DNA of 64,000 nucleotides, from the NCBI GenBank assembly GCA_010356995.1, contig ML996699.1, forward strand, positions 156,999-220,998. Reading direction: 5' to 3'. Source of the stretch: Trichodelitschia bisporula. Its lineage: Eukaryota > Ascomycota > Dothideomycetes > Phaeotrichales > Phaeotrichaceae. Positions 11,963 through 21,687 of this stretch are shown in pieces; positions within the stretch are counted from its first letter, which is position 1; the number at the start of each line of letters is the position of its first letter. The position numbers and the translations under genes are program-made. The notes beneath the pieces were generated by a model, which did no database searches, was not told the DNA's origin, and was given only the letters and a program-made list of their open reading frames with translations.

Positions 11963-13746
11963 TAGTATGCCAGGTGAAAGAATGCCTGGTGAGAGAGGTT
12001 GCGGATGAGGCTCTGCGGGGCGACGATGGGTGGGGTGAAGGTGGGTGCTGGGGCGCATAGCGCGTGTTGAGCTTCGACAGGCGAAAGCTCGCAGTGGTAA
12101 TTGAAAGCACACTTGGTGCTATTGAGACGTAAAAGGTGCAGATGTACTCTTGTGCGTCCTACGCTTGTACGGGCATGTGCGACAGCGCGAACGCGATTCT
12201 TGAGATGTCAGAGGCGGGAGGTGTGGCGCGCGCTTTGTGGTGGTATTTTGGGGGGTTGCTTTGCTAGGCGGCAGCAGGAAGTGAAGGGGCGGGGCGCGGG
12301 CGCGTGCTGGTTCCTGGCTTTGGTAGGTGGAGAGGGGGGGTGGTGCAGGGTGTGAGAAATGGGATGCTTGGTTGCAGGGAGACGAGCAGAGAGGGCGACC
12401 GGTAGCCAGCGAAGGATTTGGTTGATGATTTTGAGGAAGCGGATGAGGGATGAGATTTGAAGAGGAGTTCGATCGAAGAGGAACTGGGGGTCGATGCGGG
12501 GGTGAGGAGAAGGGGGAGTTGGGATGAAGAAGCAGAAAAGGCTGGGGGGGTCGGTTTGAGCTTCGAGGTGGGTGGGAGGAGAGAGGAGAGAGGAGAGACA
12601 AGAGGAGAGAAGGGGAGAGGCGAGAGCGCGCAGCAGTAGCAACCAGCAACAACCAGCAGCAGGCAGTGCCAAGGGACTGGTGGCTGAGAGTTGCAGCGAG
12701 CAGGAGAAGAAAAGAGGATGCGAGAGGCGAACGATGATGCAGCAGAGCTAGAGATGTCCGGAGGAGGTTATAATTAGAGGTTGAAGCTGCGGTGATGGGG
12801 ATGGCGACGAGAAGATGGAGATGAGGAGTTACAAGTATCGATGAAGTTGGAAGGTGGTGATGGGACGACAAGTTGGCGATGGAGGGGACGAGACGACTCT
12901 TTGCTTGCGATTCTCTCACTTTGTGTGTGGGCTTTCGAATCTATGCTGTATGCCCTCTAACATCTCTTGACGCTCATTTTTTTGCATCCTTTGAGGCTTC
13001 ACTCTTACTCTCGTCTCTCCGTCTCTCTTTTCTGCTCCTTCGTAGTCGCCGTGCAGCTGGCGTAAGTGGATTGCACACGACGGGCTGCCTTGGCTGATGT
13101 AAGAGCTGGCGACCTTCACACCTCGTGCCTTGCGGATTGAGAGGAGAAGGGGAAAAGTTGGGCAAATACGTTGCGTAGTCGAGGGGCCTGAACACCAAGG
13201 GCTTTGTGGGCTTTGTGTAGTGCCAGGCTGCCAGGATGACAATCCCATTAGATTGTTTGATCTATTGCTTGATGCTGCTGCATCAGTTGCAGAGCACTAT
13301 GAGCACGTTCAGACGACAGGACGGCGCACGCTCATCAACATTTAGCGAGTTGCGGTAGCTCCGTTACGTGTACCTCTTGCTATTATTACCTTGGGGAGTG
13401 GTGAAGAAGAGGACTACCAGATCTAAAAGCGACGAGACATATGTAATGAGGCCCGACTAAACAAGACACGAGAGAGGACCGAAACGCGCGATAGAGGCGT
13501 GAGAGGAGGAAGTGAGAGGAGGAAGCGAAAGAGAAGAGGCGATCCGCGGCAATCAGCCAACCAGCGCGCCGCATTTTTTTTGTTCAGAGTGAACATCCTG
13601 GGTCCTAAGGTCAAAGCGTCGACTGCAAGCAAAGAAACAGAGCGAGCATCTTTTTCGGCCCGGCAACCAGAGCTTATTGTACTGCACAGCAACACCTCTA
13701 CCAGCCGACCCAACCAACCAGCCTCTACACCTACCTCACACTCACA
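11963..13746. promoter_or_regulatory. Intergenic region between divergent RhoGAP and TIM9 genes
   Basis: 1.8 kb shared upstream region. On the RhoGAP coding strand the interval about 12460-12720 is strongly pyrimidine-rich, as is common in leaders and promoters of highly regulated fungal genes. A 266-codon frame on the minus strand here is a by-product of that composition (Ser/Pro/Leu-rich, no domain). Nothing else was recognised. Confidence 0.4.
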
Positions 13747-14122
13747 ATGGACTCGTGCGTCTCTCTTGTCTTCCTTCATCCTTTACAGCCCCTGCTAACG
13801 TTTTCGGCAGTCTCACCTCCGCCGAGCAGCATGAGCTGGGTCAGCGCATGGAGCGGAAGCAGATCCGGGCCTTCATGGAGGTTCGCATGCTCGTTTCCCT
13901 TTGCGCGCCCCCACCCTAATACTCGGCCAGATGTACCAGAACCTCGTAACGCGCTGCTTCGACGACTGTATCACCGACTTCAGCACCAAGAGCCTGGGCT
14001 CTCGCGAGGAAAACTGCGTGCTGCGCTGCGTCGACAAGCAGATCAAGAGCCAGGAACGCCTGAGCGCTCGCTTCCAGGAGCAGAATGCCGCTATGGCACA
14101 ACAGGGCAGCCTCGGGCGGTAG
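13747..14122 (+). CDS. TIM9: Mitochondrial intermembrane-space chaperone Tim9
   Basis: Three exons (13747-13754, 13811-13880, 13931-14122) encode 89 residues. The first exon holds only two codons and two bases, so the start depends on splicing to LTSAEQ. The protein has the paired CX3C motifs of small Tim proteins (CFDDC and CVLRC, 15 residues apart in between) and the Tim9-type text [16 protein letters not shown] and [11 protein letters not shown]. Tim9 forms a hexamer with Tim10 that ferries hydrophobic precursors across the intermembrane space to TIM22 or the outer membrane. Length matches the family. The second donor (GTTCGC) is slightly unusual but forced by frame. The 5' leader is rich in CCAACC-like sequence just before the ATG, typical of fungal untranslated leaders. 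Confidence 0.95.
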
Positions 14123-14652
14123 ATGCTTTTCAGTAAAGGAATGATGTGGCTTTGAATGGCGTTAGTGGGGATACTTGCTCTCTACTCTGCAATGTGCGGT
14201 TCCGGGGCGGATTGGAATGGGGCTGGGCAATGTGAATATGCAGTGATGTGCCTAGTCTGCTGCACGCAACGGAGTAATGACAATTGACGGTACTCTGCTA
14301 CCTCCACGCTCTAGATTGCTAGTCTGGATCGTACCATAACCAACATGATGTCCACTATCGATTCATGATGACGCCACAGTGGCAATGGATTGATAGATAA
14401 GTGGCTGTGCAACAGCGATTCCAAGAAATCCAGGCCCAAGATTTCTCGGCGGACGACCTTGGCTTGCCGTCAGACGTTGCTGTGCAATCAACCTGCCAGC
14501 AGCCAGCGCCTTGAAAACCACGCGCACCCCAATCCATTTCTTGTATCCTTCAGCTTGACTTCCTTCACGTCAAAACAAACAGTTGCACCATATCGTGCCC
14601 TCCGCAACACCTTCAAAGCCACTACACCAACTACAACTCCGCTACATACATA
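14123..14652. other. Short intergenic region
   Basis: 530 bp between the TIM9 stop and the next putative start. The last ~100 bp are CA-rich and CT-rich, resembling a transcribed leader for the small gene at 14653. No other feature seen. Confidence 0.4.
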
Positions 14653-14835
14653 ATGGCCCTCATGTGGATGAAGAACTGGGGTGGCCGCCACGCCGGTATG
14701 TTGCCATTCTTCTTACAATGGCCGTCTAGACAGGCGAAACTAACACTCACAGGCGGTGGTGTCATCGTCGACAAGAACGGAGTGCGTCGCGCACCCTTTC
14801 GTTTCTCCCTCGGCAAATTCAGCTGCTTCCGCTAG
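14653..14835 (+). CDS. Possible small protein (41 residues), unknown
   Basis: An ATG at 14653 follows a CA-rich leader of the kind that precedes real fungal starts. Two exons (14653-14695 and 14753-14835) joined over an intron with GTATGT donor, CTAAC branch site and CACAG acceptor give 41 residues, beginning MALMWMKNWGGRH and continuing GGGVIVDKNG. The intron length is a multiple of three and the unspliced frame stays open, so retention would also give a protein. A second intron from 14782 (GTGCGT) to 14928 would replace the C terminus by another 18-residue aromatic-rich tail ending near 14985. I recognise no family. Support is the leader and splice signals only. Confidence 0.35.
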   Translation: MALMWMKNWGGRHAGMLPFFLQWPSRQAKLTLTGGGVIVDKNGVRRAPFRFSLGKFSCFR

Positions 14836-15442
14836 ATGAAGATGGCCCCTGGGAGAGTGGATGTTGGTTGGGGGGGACGAAGCTGGGATACGGCTCACAG
14901 CTGCATGTGCACCTTGACAAACGCGTAGTGCCTGCTCTTCTTTGAGTCGCACGGCATCGACGTTTACCTATGCTCCTACGGCTTTTTCTCTGATCATACA
15001 TGATACCAATTTGCGGAGGCGTTTGTCGCGGGTAACGGGAAGCGGAGTAATGGAAACAGAGGAGATAGTTGCCAACATTCTTAAATCAGTGCCGGTACCT
15101 GCTTAAGATCAAATGTCCAGTGTCTGCATTCTTTTCATCTTAACTCGGTCTTCTCGAGTGTAGCCATCTCTGAGTACTCGGATTTCTGCCCCTCTACCGT
15201 AGTCCGCCTATGACGCACTTCTGTCGGCCCGTGCCTGACCCGCTTCTCCTCCCCCTGGTGCCCCACGTCGATCGCTTGCGCTGTGCGAGGGGTCATGGGC
15301 CCTGGCATGTGTCTTTCTGACATCGAAACAACAGAACAAGAACATCAACTTGGAACCGATTCTCCATCTCTCCATCTCTCTCCGTCTCCCTCTCTTTCTC
15401 CTTCCACATTCCCACACTCATACACAACATCACCCAGCCACC
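14836..15442. other. Upstream region of HBS1
   Basis: About 600 bp. The last 90 bp before the HBS1 start are a CT-rich tract followed by CACACTCATACACAAC-type leader sequence, consistent with a promoter and 5' untranslated region. The second-intron alternative of the small gene at 14653 would extend into the first 150 bp. Confidence 0.4.
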
Positions 15443-18174
15443 ATGTCGCACCGTAGAGTCAAGGGAGTGTCGTACGATGGTGACTACGATGGCGACGATT
15501 ATGACGATGACGGTGGCGACGAGAACGGTAAGCTTCAAACCCGCAGTCCAGCGCTCGCGTCATGCGCTAACATTCTCAGTGATCTCCCCTGAGGACCGAG
15601 GTATGCGGTTGCAAGACGGCCGTGTACATGCTCACGATGCAGAACAATTGCGCCTCGGCGCCGTCGAGGTCCGTCGGCAGCTCGGTGATGTCGCTGTGAC
15701 GGACAAGGAAGTTCTCGATGCACTGTGGTACTACTACTTCGACACCGACAAGACGGTCTCATACCTTAAGAGTGCGGCTCTTTCTTCATTTACGACGACT
15801 AGCTAACCCCAGCCAGACCTTCGCAAACCTACACCGAAGCCTGCTACAAAGAAGCCGAAGGAGAAGAAGGAGACTCCGTTTGACAAGGCTGCTGCTGCTG
15901 CGCAGAAGAACCCAGTTGGTGAGCCTCTCCTCCCTAAAATGCGCCCCCCCGAAATGCGTCCCACATACTGCCCGCCGGAGACTGGCCGCCTGGAGAAACA
16001 TCGCAAACTGGGTACGCCCTGCGCACACTTTCAGTGCTTCAGCTGATCCCGGCAGACCGCGCGCGTATGACGTTCCCTCTACCTTTTGTCAATCCGTTGC
16101 CGGCTTCGGCCTACTTCGATATCCCCTTGGGCAAGGTGCCGCGCCAACTCAACGCGAACCTCATCCATATGCCTATGTACCCTCCCGGCGGCCTCCTAGG
16201 CGGTGCACCACCCAAAGTCTCCAAGCTGGCAGCCCTTGCCGCGGCGAAGAAGAAAAAAATCGAAGAGGAGAAAAAGGTCGCCGCCCCGGCCGCCCCGGCC
16301 ACGGATCGCGCCATTGCACTGCTCGACCGATTAACTCTGCACAAGGAGAACGCCCCTGGCAGTTCGGTCAGCCTGCGCAGCGTACCCCTCCCCGAACCCG
16401 CTGTGCAGCAGCGTCCCAAGCGCGCGTCCAGTCCCTCCAAAGAGCCCGCTCCGGATACCAAGCGCTCGAAGCCCACCGAGGCGCCTCGGGCACCCCGGGC
16501 GCTCTCCGCAGCGCCTTCGAGCTTTGCCATGGCCCTCTTCGTGGGCCGGCCTCCTGTCCCAGATGTCCGGTCTCCTAACCAGCAGGCGGGCAGCATGTTT
16601 TCTCCTTGCTTTTCATACACGAGCGAGTTGTTTGCTGAACACAACCCATTCGCAGGACCTAGCCCGGACGACATTGTGCTCAATGCGCAGAAAGGTCCGC
16701 GGCGGTCCTGATGGCCAGAACACTGGGCTGATGCATGTAAACAGGAGCAAAAGGCAAAGCCACAAAAGGCAATGCCGCGAAGCAAGAGCCCGATCTTGCA
16801 CAAGGGGTGGCGGAGCTTGCGCTGGAGGGGTCACCCAAAAAGCACAAGAATCTCAATGTTGTAGAGGAGTATAAGAAGGCAAATATGAAGCATTCGGCTA
16901 GCTTTGTGGTCATCGGTTCGTAGCTTACTATCCCGTACCGCTCGGCACTCACATGTACAGGCCATGTCGACCACGGCAAGAGCACACTGATGGGGCGCTT
17001 GCTCCTTGAGCTCGGCGCCATTGATACGAAAGCCGTCGACAAGCTGCGCCACCAGTCGAAAAAGGCTGGCAAGGCCTCCTTCGCGCTCGCCTGGGTAATG
17101 GACTCGACACCCGACGAGCGCTCCCGCGGCGTCACTGTCGACGTCGCAACGAACTACTTCGAGACGCCGAAGACGCGTTTCACCATCCTCGACGCGCCGG
17201 GGCACCGCGACTTCATTCCTAACATGATTGCCGGCGCCAGCCAGGCTGATTTTGCAGTGCTGGTGGTGGATGCGGGCACGAACAGCTTTGAATCCGGCTT
17301 GCGCGGCCAGACCAAGGAACATGCGCTGCTGGTACGCTCTCTCGGCGTGACACGCCTCGTCGTTGCTGTGAACAAGATGGATATGGCCAATTGGGCGGAG
17401 GAGCGCTTCACCGAGATCTCGCAGCAACTGAGTGCGTTCCTAACCGCTGCCGGTTTCGCGCCCAAAAACGTCAGTTTCATCCCCGTCGCCGGTCTCCGCG
17501 GCGATAACATCGCAGCCGCACCCACCGCTCCGGAGGCAGCTTGGTATAAGGGTCCGACGCTCGTCGCCGCCCTCGACGCTGCCGAGCCCTCGGCTCAGGC
17601 CCTTGAGGCTCCACTACGGCTGACCGTCGCCGAAGTCTTTCGCCAGGCCGCTCACCCAACCTCGATTGCAGGCCGCATCGACTCCGGCACCATGCAGCCG
17701 GGCGATGCGCTCGTAATTGCACCGTCAGGAGCTACAGCCACAGTGCGTGCCATCGACATCGGCGGCAAATCCAGCGCGTGGGCCGTGGCCGGGCAGATCG
17801 CAGTCGTGCACCTAGGCGAGCTAGAAGGCAACATCAAGGTTGGAGACGTGGCGTGTGCGGCGGGAGCGGTCGTGCAGGTGGCCCACCGCTTCACAGTCAA
17901 GATTCTGGCGTTCGAGCATGTGTTACCTATGTTTGTGGATGTTATGCGGGGGACGGCGGGCGTGGCCGGCCGGGTTGCGGGCCTGGTTGCCACGCTGGAT
18001 AAGGCGAGTGGTGCTGTTGTGCGTAAGAAACCTCGTGTTGTGCCCCCGGGGCAGGTGGCGAGGGTTACGGTTGTTGTGGATGAGGGGGTGCCGCTTGAGG
18101 TTGGCTGGCGGGTTGTGTTGCGTGCTGAGGGGCAGAGTGTGGCGGCTGGGTTGGTGGAGGGGGTGGAGGAGTAG
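15443..18174 (+). CDS. HBS1: Hbs1-like translational GTPase (ribosome rescue, Dom34/Pelota partner)
   Basis: Six exons (15443-15527, 15580-15771, 15817-15918, 16056-16694, 16745-16915, 16961-18174) give 800 residues. The acidic N terminus leads into the HBS1_N helical domain (DALWYYYFDTDKTVSYLKN, about residues 73-91), then a long Lys/Ala/Pro linker with a PPGGLLGG segment. The GTPase follows from about residue 390: GHVDHGKST (G1), DAPGHRDF (G3) and NKMD (G4), then two EF-Tu-like beta-barrel domains to the C terminus. Hbs1 with Dom34 splits stalled ribosomes in no-go and non-stop decay. The order and lengths fit fungal Hbs1 rather than eRF3 (no Gln/Asn-rich prion-like N terminus) or EF-1alpha (too short, no linker). 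The 137-bp intron between exons 3 and 4 is long for this genome and could hide a small exon. Confidence 0.9.
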
Positions 18175-18294
18175 GTGGGAGTGGTAGGAGCGGCTGGCGA
18201 CTTCTTGATGCCGTGGGACTTTCTCAATGGGGATGTATCACGCCTGGGGCCTGCTTGGTGGCGCGTTCAGATTTCGGAGAGATATCCAGCAACC

Positions 18295-18378
18295 ACTCCG
18301 ACAGACGTAGTCGACACGTAATCAAGCTACGTTGACACTCCGGCAGACGTAGTCGTCGACGTAATCAAGCTGCGTTGA
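18295..18378. repeat. Tandem pair of 42-bp direct repeats
   Basis: Positions 18295-18336 and 18337-18378 are adjacent copies with about five differences; both contain CAGACGTAGTCG and GTAATCAAGCT. They lie 120 bp after the HBS1 stop. Could be a small tandem duplication; no protein or hairpin function is evident. Confidence 0.75.
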
Positions 18379-18558
18379 GTATTTCCTTTCATCGGAGTGG
18401 GTGCAGGGTGGACGGGCGTGCTTTTCCCAGTATCAACGGCAATTGCTCCTTCTCAATATCAACGCCGATGCTCGCTCACACTGTGAACGATAATGCCCCT
18501 TTCCTTTCCTTGCGCTCTACGGCAGGCACCGACTAACTGATGGCACCTACCTCACGGA

Positions 18559-18990
18559 GTTTGGGAAGCACCGAGTCCGATCTCATACGATTTTGCCACA
18601 GGTGGTCGAGTATAAATGCAAGTCCGTCCTGCGCTCTCTTCTTCATTCTTCATTCTCACTCTCAACCCACCACCCACCACCCACCACCCATCACGCCTCA
18701 CTTCCACTCATCCACTCAAAATCATCACTTAATTGCAAGCCCGGTTCGAGTCCAAACGGTCCATGCAGGCTTGCTAGCTCTGCTGCTCACCACTCAATAC
18801 CTCTGACTGGTACACTATTCAATACCTTGCCGACGCTTACGTGGACGATCACCAGTCATTCCACACATTCGTGGTAGTCATCGGCTCATTGATCCCCCCC
18901 AACCCAAGAGGTTTGGGAGCCACGAGGACCCGATCCATTCATCTTGTTTGGGATGGGATATATAACAGATGTCCCCGCACCTTGCTTTTC
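18559..18990 (+). promoter_or_regulatory. Two related promoter-like modules
   Basis: A block starting GTTTGGGA at 18559 reaches a TATAAAT at 18611, and a similar block starting GTTTGGGA at 18911 reaches a TATATAA at 18959. Spacing from block start to TATA is 52 and 48 bp, and the sequence between the two points is alignable (both have a G-A-rich CGAG then CCGATC). Each TATA is followed by CT-rich, leader-like DNA. No frame follows the first module. They look like duplicated core promoters of the retropepsin-like locus downstream. Confidence 0.45.
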
Positions 18991-19149
18991 AGTCACCACA
19001 TCATCTACCTTCATACCTTCTCAACTGGCCCGCAACTACTCAACTTGCTCCGGCTCTCAGTTAATTTCGACCGTACCTACCTTCACCGCACCTCCTTCCA
19101 TACCTTGCAAGTCGGCTCGTGAAGGCCCCGCTTGTTGTCGACCATCCTC

Positions 19150-19157
19150 TATATATA
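19150..19157 (+). promoter_or_regulatory. TATA box of the retropepsin-like gene
   Basis: TATATATA lies 56 bp before the ATG at 19213 and is followed by a CCCCTCTCCCCTCC pyrimidine tract and then CAGACAACGC. This is the third TATA element within 550 bp upstream of this gene. Confidence 0.5.
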
Positions 19158-19212
19158 CCCCTCTCCCCTCCACTCTTCGACAGACAACGCACTCTTCGAC
19201 TACCTCCACAAA

Positions 19213-20276
19213 ATGAATTCTACCGCCTCCAGCAACCTTTCTGGCTTTGTCATCCCTCCCCACAACCCCTCTCCCTCCGCCGTCCCTCCACTCAACCCCT
19301 CTGCCGCCGCCTCTACCGGCCCCTCTGCCGCCACCTCTACCGCCCCTCCGTCTCTCGCCTTCACCGGCCCCTCGGCTGGTGGAGCTTGCACGCCGCTAGG
19401 TATTTCACCGACTTTACAAATTTGTTCTCTGCTAACCTGTCTTTACCAAGGCAAACAATCAATCGTACCATGGTACCTCCTGGGCCCGCCCCGCCCCCTC
19501 CAGTTGAGTCAGACACTCGAACCCGACGGCAGAGTGATCGGCTTGGAACAGGGCCGACCCATCGCGATCTTGGGGACGGCCACCGTGGCGGAACGCCTTG
19601 CCATACTCGAGGGGGACGACGGGTACGTGTTCCCGCCAGGGGAACGGATCAAAAAACTGCAGAGGCTGCTGGAGGGGCCTGAGTTCCAGGCTCAGGCGAC
19701 AAATATTCGGGCGGTCATCGAGATGTACGAGAAGGGCGGGGTGGAGGTGGCCCGCGAGGCCTCGTCCGCCGGCCCACAAGCGCTCTGGATTGAGGTATGC
19801 ATATCCGTCAACTATTCACACTTGTGTCTGTAACGTAAAGATTCTGACGCCAATTTAGAATATATCGGCGGTACAGGGCGCCCAGGTGAACACCGCGATG
19901 TACCCCGGAAATGGAGTGATGCCCACTGCGACGATATGAGTTATTTTTCTTTAACATGGCTTCTGATTTTTGAAGTTGTTCATCGAAATTCGAGCCAAGC
20001 CGAAAACGAATGTTTGGTGGGGGGTGGGCGCCCGTCCTCCAGACGTCGGTGGTACTGGACACCGGGAGCTCGGCGATGGTGGTGTGGGAGTATGAGCTGG
20101 AGGACTTGGGCTTTCAAGGGCCGTTCGGGACCATGGTCGTCTCCTGTGCGAATGGGGTGTGTGAGCAGCTCCCAACTGTGGAGCTGTATGTCCGCCTCAT
20201 CAACGTTTTTGAGAATTTGGTGTCGGATTGGTTCGAGGAGTTGGCAGTTGTTAGGACCAAGAGAGAGGGGATGTAA
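19213..20276 (+). CDS. Retropepsin-like protein, copy 1 (possibly damaged)
   Basis: Exons 19213-19399, 19451-19794, 19859-19933 and 20043-20276 would give 279 residues. The N terminus is Pro/Ser/Ala-rich with repeated PSAA-type units; the middle is a charged helical segment; the last exon has an aspartic-protease-like core, VVLDTGSSAMVV, in the DTG(S) context of retropepsins, followed by a hydrophobic/charged tail with DWFEE. Only one DTG is present, as expected if it acts as a dimer. The third intron is a problem: at the place where the sister copy has GTATGA, this copy has ATATGA, so the donor is lost and translation would stop six bases later (TGA 19937). Either a rare AT-AG splice is used or the gene is truncated. 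A retrotransposon or a host domesticated protease are both possible sources. Confidence 0.45.
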
Positions 20277-20299
20277 CGATTTTCGGGTTCCAACTTGCC

Positions 20300-20945
20300 G
20301 GCGGTGAAGTGGAGGATGAGTGCACCAGGAGGGCGTCCTTCCCCACCCTCACACTGCCTATGTCCAGGAGGGAGTCCTTGTAACCCCCAAGGATTCCTTC
20401 CTCTCTCGGAGCCCCGTTCGGCTCGAGGTAAGCATATCCGCCAACTGTCCGGACTTGTGTCTGTAACGTAAAGGTGCTAATGCCAGTTTAGAGCCTGGGT
20501 CAGGTGCAAGCCCCCCAGCTTGCTACCACAACCTATCCCGCTCACTCCACCATGCCGACCGTAGAGGTATGAGGGAGTGCTGTTTATTGTTTTCTCTGGG
20601 GTTTGTTTTTCTGATATTTTTCAAGCTCTTCATCGACATCCGGATCCCTCCTCATCTTTCTGGGTTGGGCCATGTCATCCAGGCCACGGTGGCGCTTGAT
20701 ACAGGAAGCGCCATCACCGTGGTCTGGTGGTATGAGCTGGTGGTGTTGGGGTTTACTGACCTTTTACCGCACACATGGGTATCCTATGCAAATGGTTCTA
20801 GGGAGCAGTGTTTTTTCTGCCCGTAGAGATGCAGCTTTTGGATGGATCTGATCAGATTGTATGCGACTGGTTCTCGGAACAGGCCATCGTCAGGCGGGCC
20901 CGAGAGGGATTGCAGCGGTTGTCAGGTGCAGCCCTACCGGTCTAG
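20300..20945 (+). pseudogene. Retropepsin-like gene, copy 2 (5'-truncated, frameshifted)
   Basis: A second copy of the 3' half of the gene just upstream. Its intron at 20428-20491 matches intron 19795-19858 of copy 1 nearly base for base in several blocks (CATATCCG, CTTGTGTCTGTAACGTAAAG). The next exon, 20492-20566, is 75 bp as in copy 1, and its donor is an intact GTATGA. The last exon starts at 20683 with VALDTGSAITVV, aligning with copy 1. A frameshift occurs near the T6 run at about 20810: after it the expected LPVE and DWFSEQ text continues in another frame to a TAG at 20943. The equivalent of the first exon is missing. Decayed tandem duplicate. Confidence 0.6.
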
Positions 20946-21687
20946 AAGTTTAGAGCCAGCGCGAGGGGGGGACGACGGTACTTGTTGCCAACAACAAGTC
21001 GTAACTGGGAGCGATTCTTCCGAGTGTTCACAGTGGCTTTACCATTAGCATTTTGAAATCCAAGGCCTCCTTCGCACATCTACCTGAAGTTAAGGTCACC
21101 CTTTGCTGTGTACTCAGAAGTCACAATCATGCAACGTACCTGCACTGATGCTTCGATATGTTCTCATCATTGAGAGCGACATTCTGACAAGATAAGGCTG
21201 AGACGGACCGGACCTTCATTGCGCCATCTTCTTGTGTCGGGCAGGATCAACTTGACTCCGGAGAACCTAGGCGGCACCCAACCACGGTGGTCAACTTCAC
21301 TTTCGCCTTGTTACTTTGTGAACCGTTAAGCCCCCACTCTAGAAATATCATGCCTCATTCTTTTGCGTCATAACCTTGACCCCCTGAGTGCAGTATGAGC
21401 TGTCAATTACCGCCCCGAGGCACCCATCTTCATCATGTCACAACCCGCCATTTCACATGCCCAAGCTCCCGTACGCCTCATGCGCCTTGTCCCGCCAGCC
21501 TATCCCAGGTGAAACCCGCATCTGTGAATATCCCATTGGCGCCACGACCCCGCTCCAGCGCAGCCTGACCGGAAACCGGATTAGGTGGGCAACGAGCGGG
21601 AGGCGGATGTTCGCCTTAAGTAGCAAGAGCGGGGAGCAGATTTGATCAGTCAAGCAATTTCTGATTTTTCTCGTCTTTGTTGCAGCC
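20946..21687. other. Intergenic, promoter of the CorA-like gene
   Basis: 740 bp. The bases right before the next ATG (TTTGTTGCAG) look like a splice acceptor, so the CorA-like gene may have an intron in its 5' leader. No gene seen. Confidence 0.4.

Noticed and set aside
12119-12919. 266-codon minus-strand frame
   Set aside because: Product of a CT-rich tract upstream of RhoGAP; Ser/Pro/Leu repeats without domain, and it lies in promoter/leader position.
18655-18700. CACCCAC-type short tandem repeats as a CRISPR or telomere-like array
   Set aside because: Only a few imperfect CCACCCA units in CA-rich leader sequence; no spacers, and not a fungal telomere repeat.
18738-18758. B-box-like GGTTCGAGTCC, possible tRNA
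   Set aside because: The flanking five bases do not pair as a T stem and no acceptor or anticodon arm fits upstream.
19213-20945. Intact LTR retrotransposon because of the DTG protease motif
   Set aside because: No reverse transcriptase, integrase, zinc knuckle or LTRs are visible, and the copies carry matching introns.
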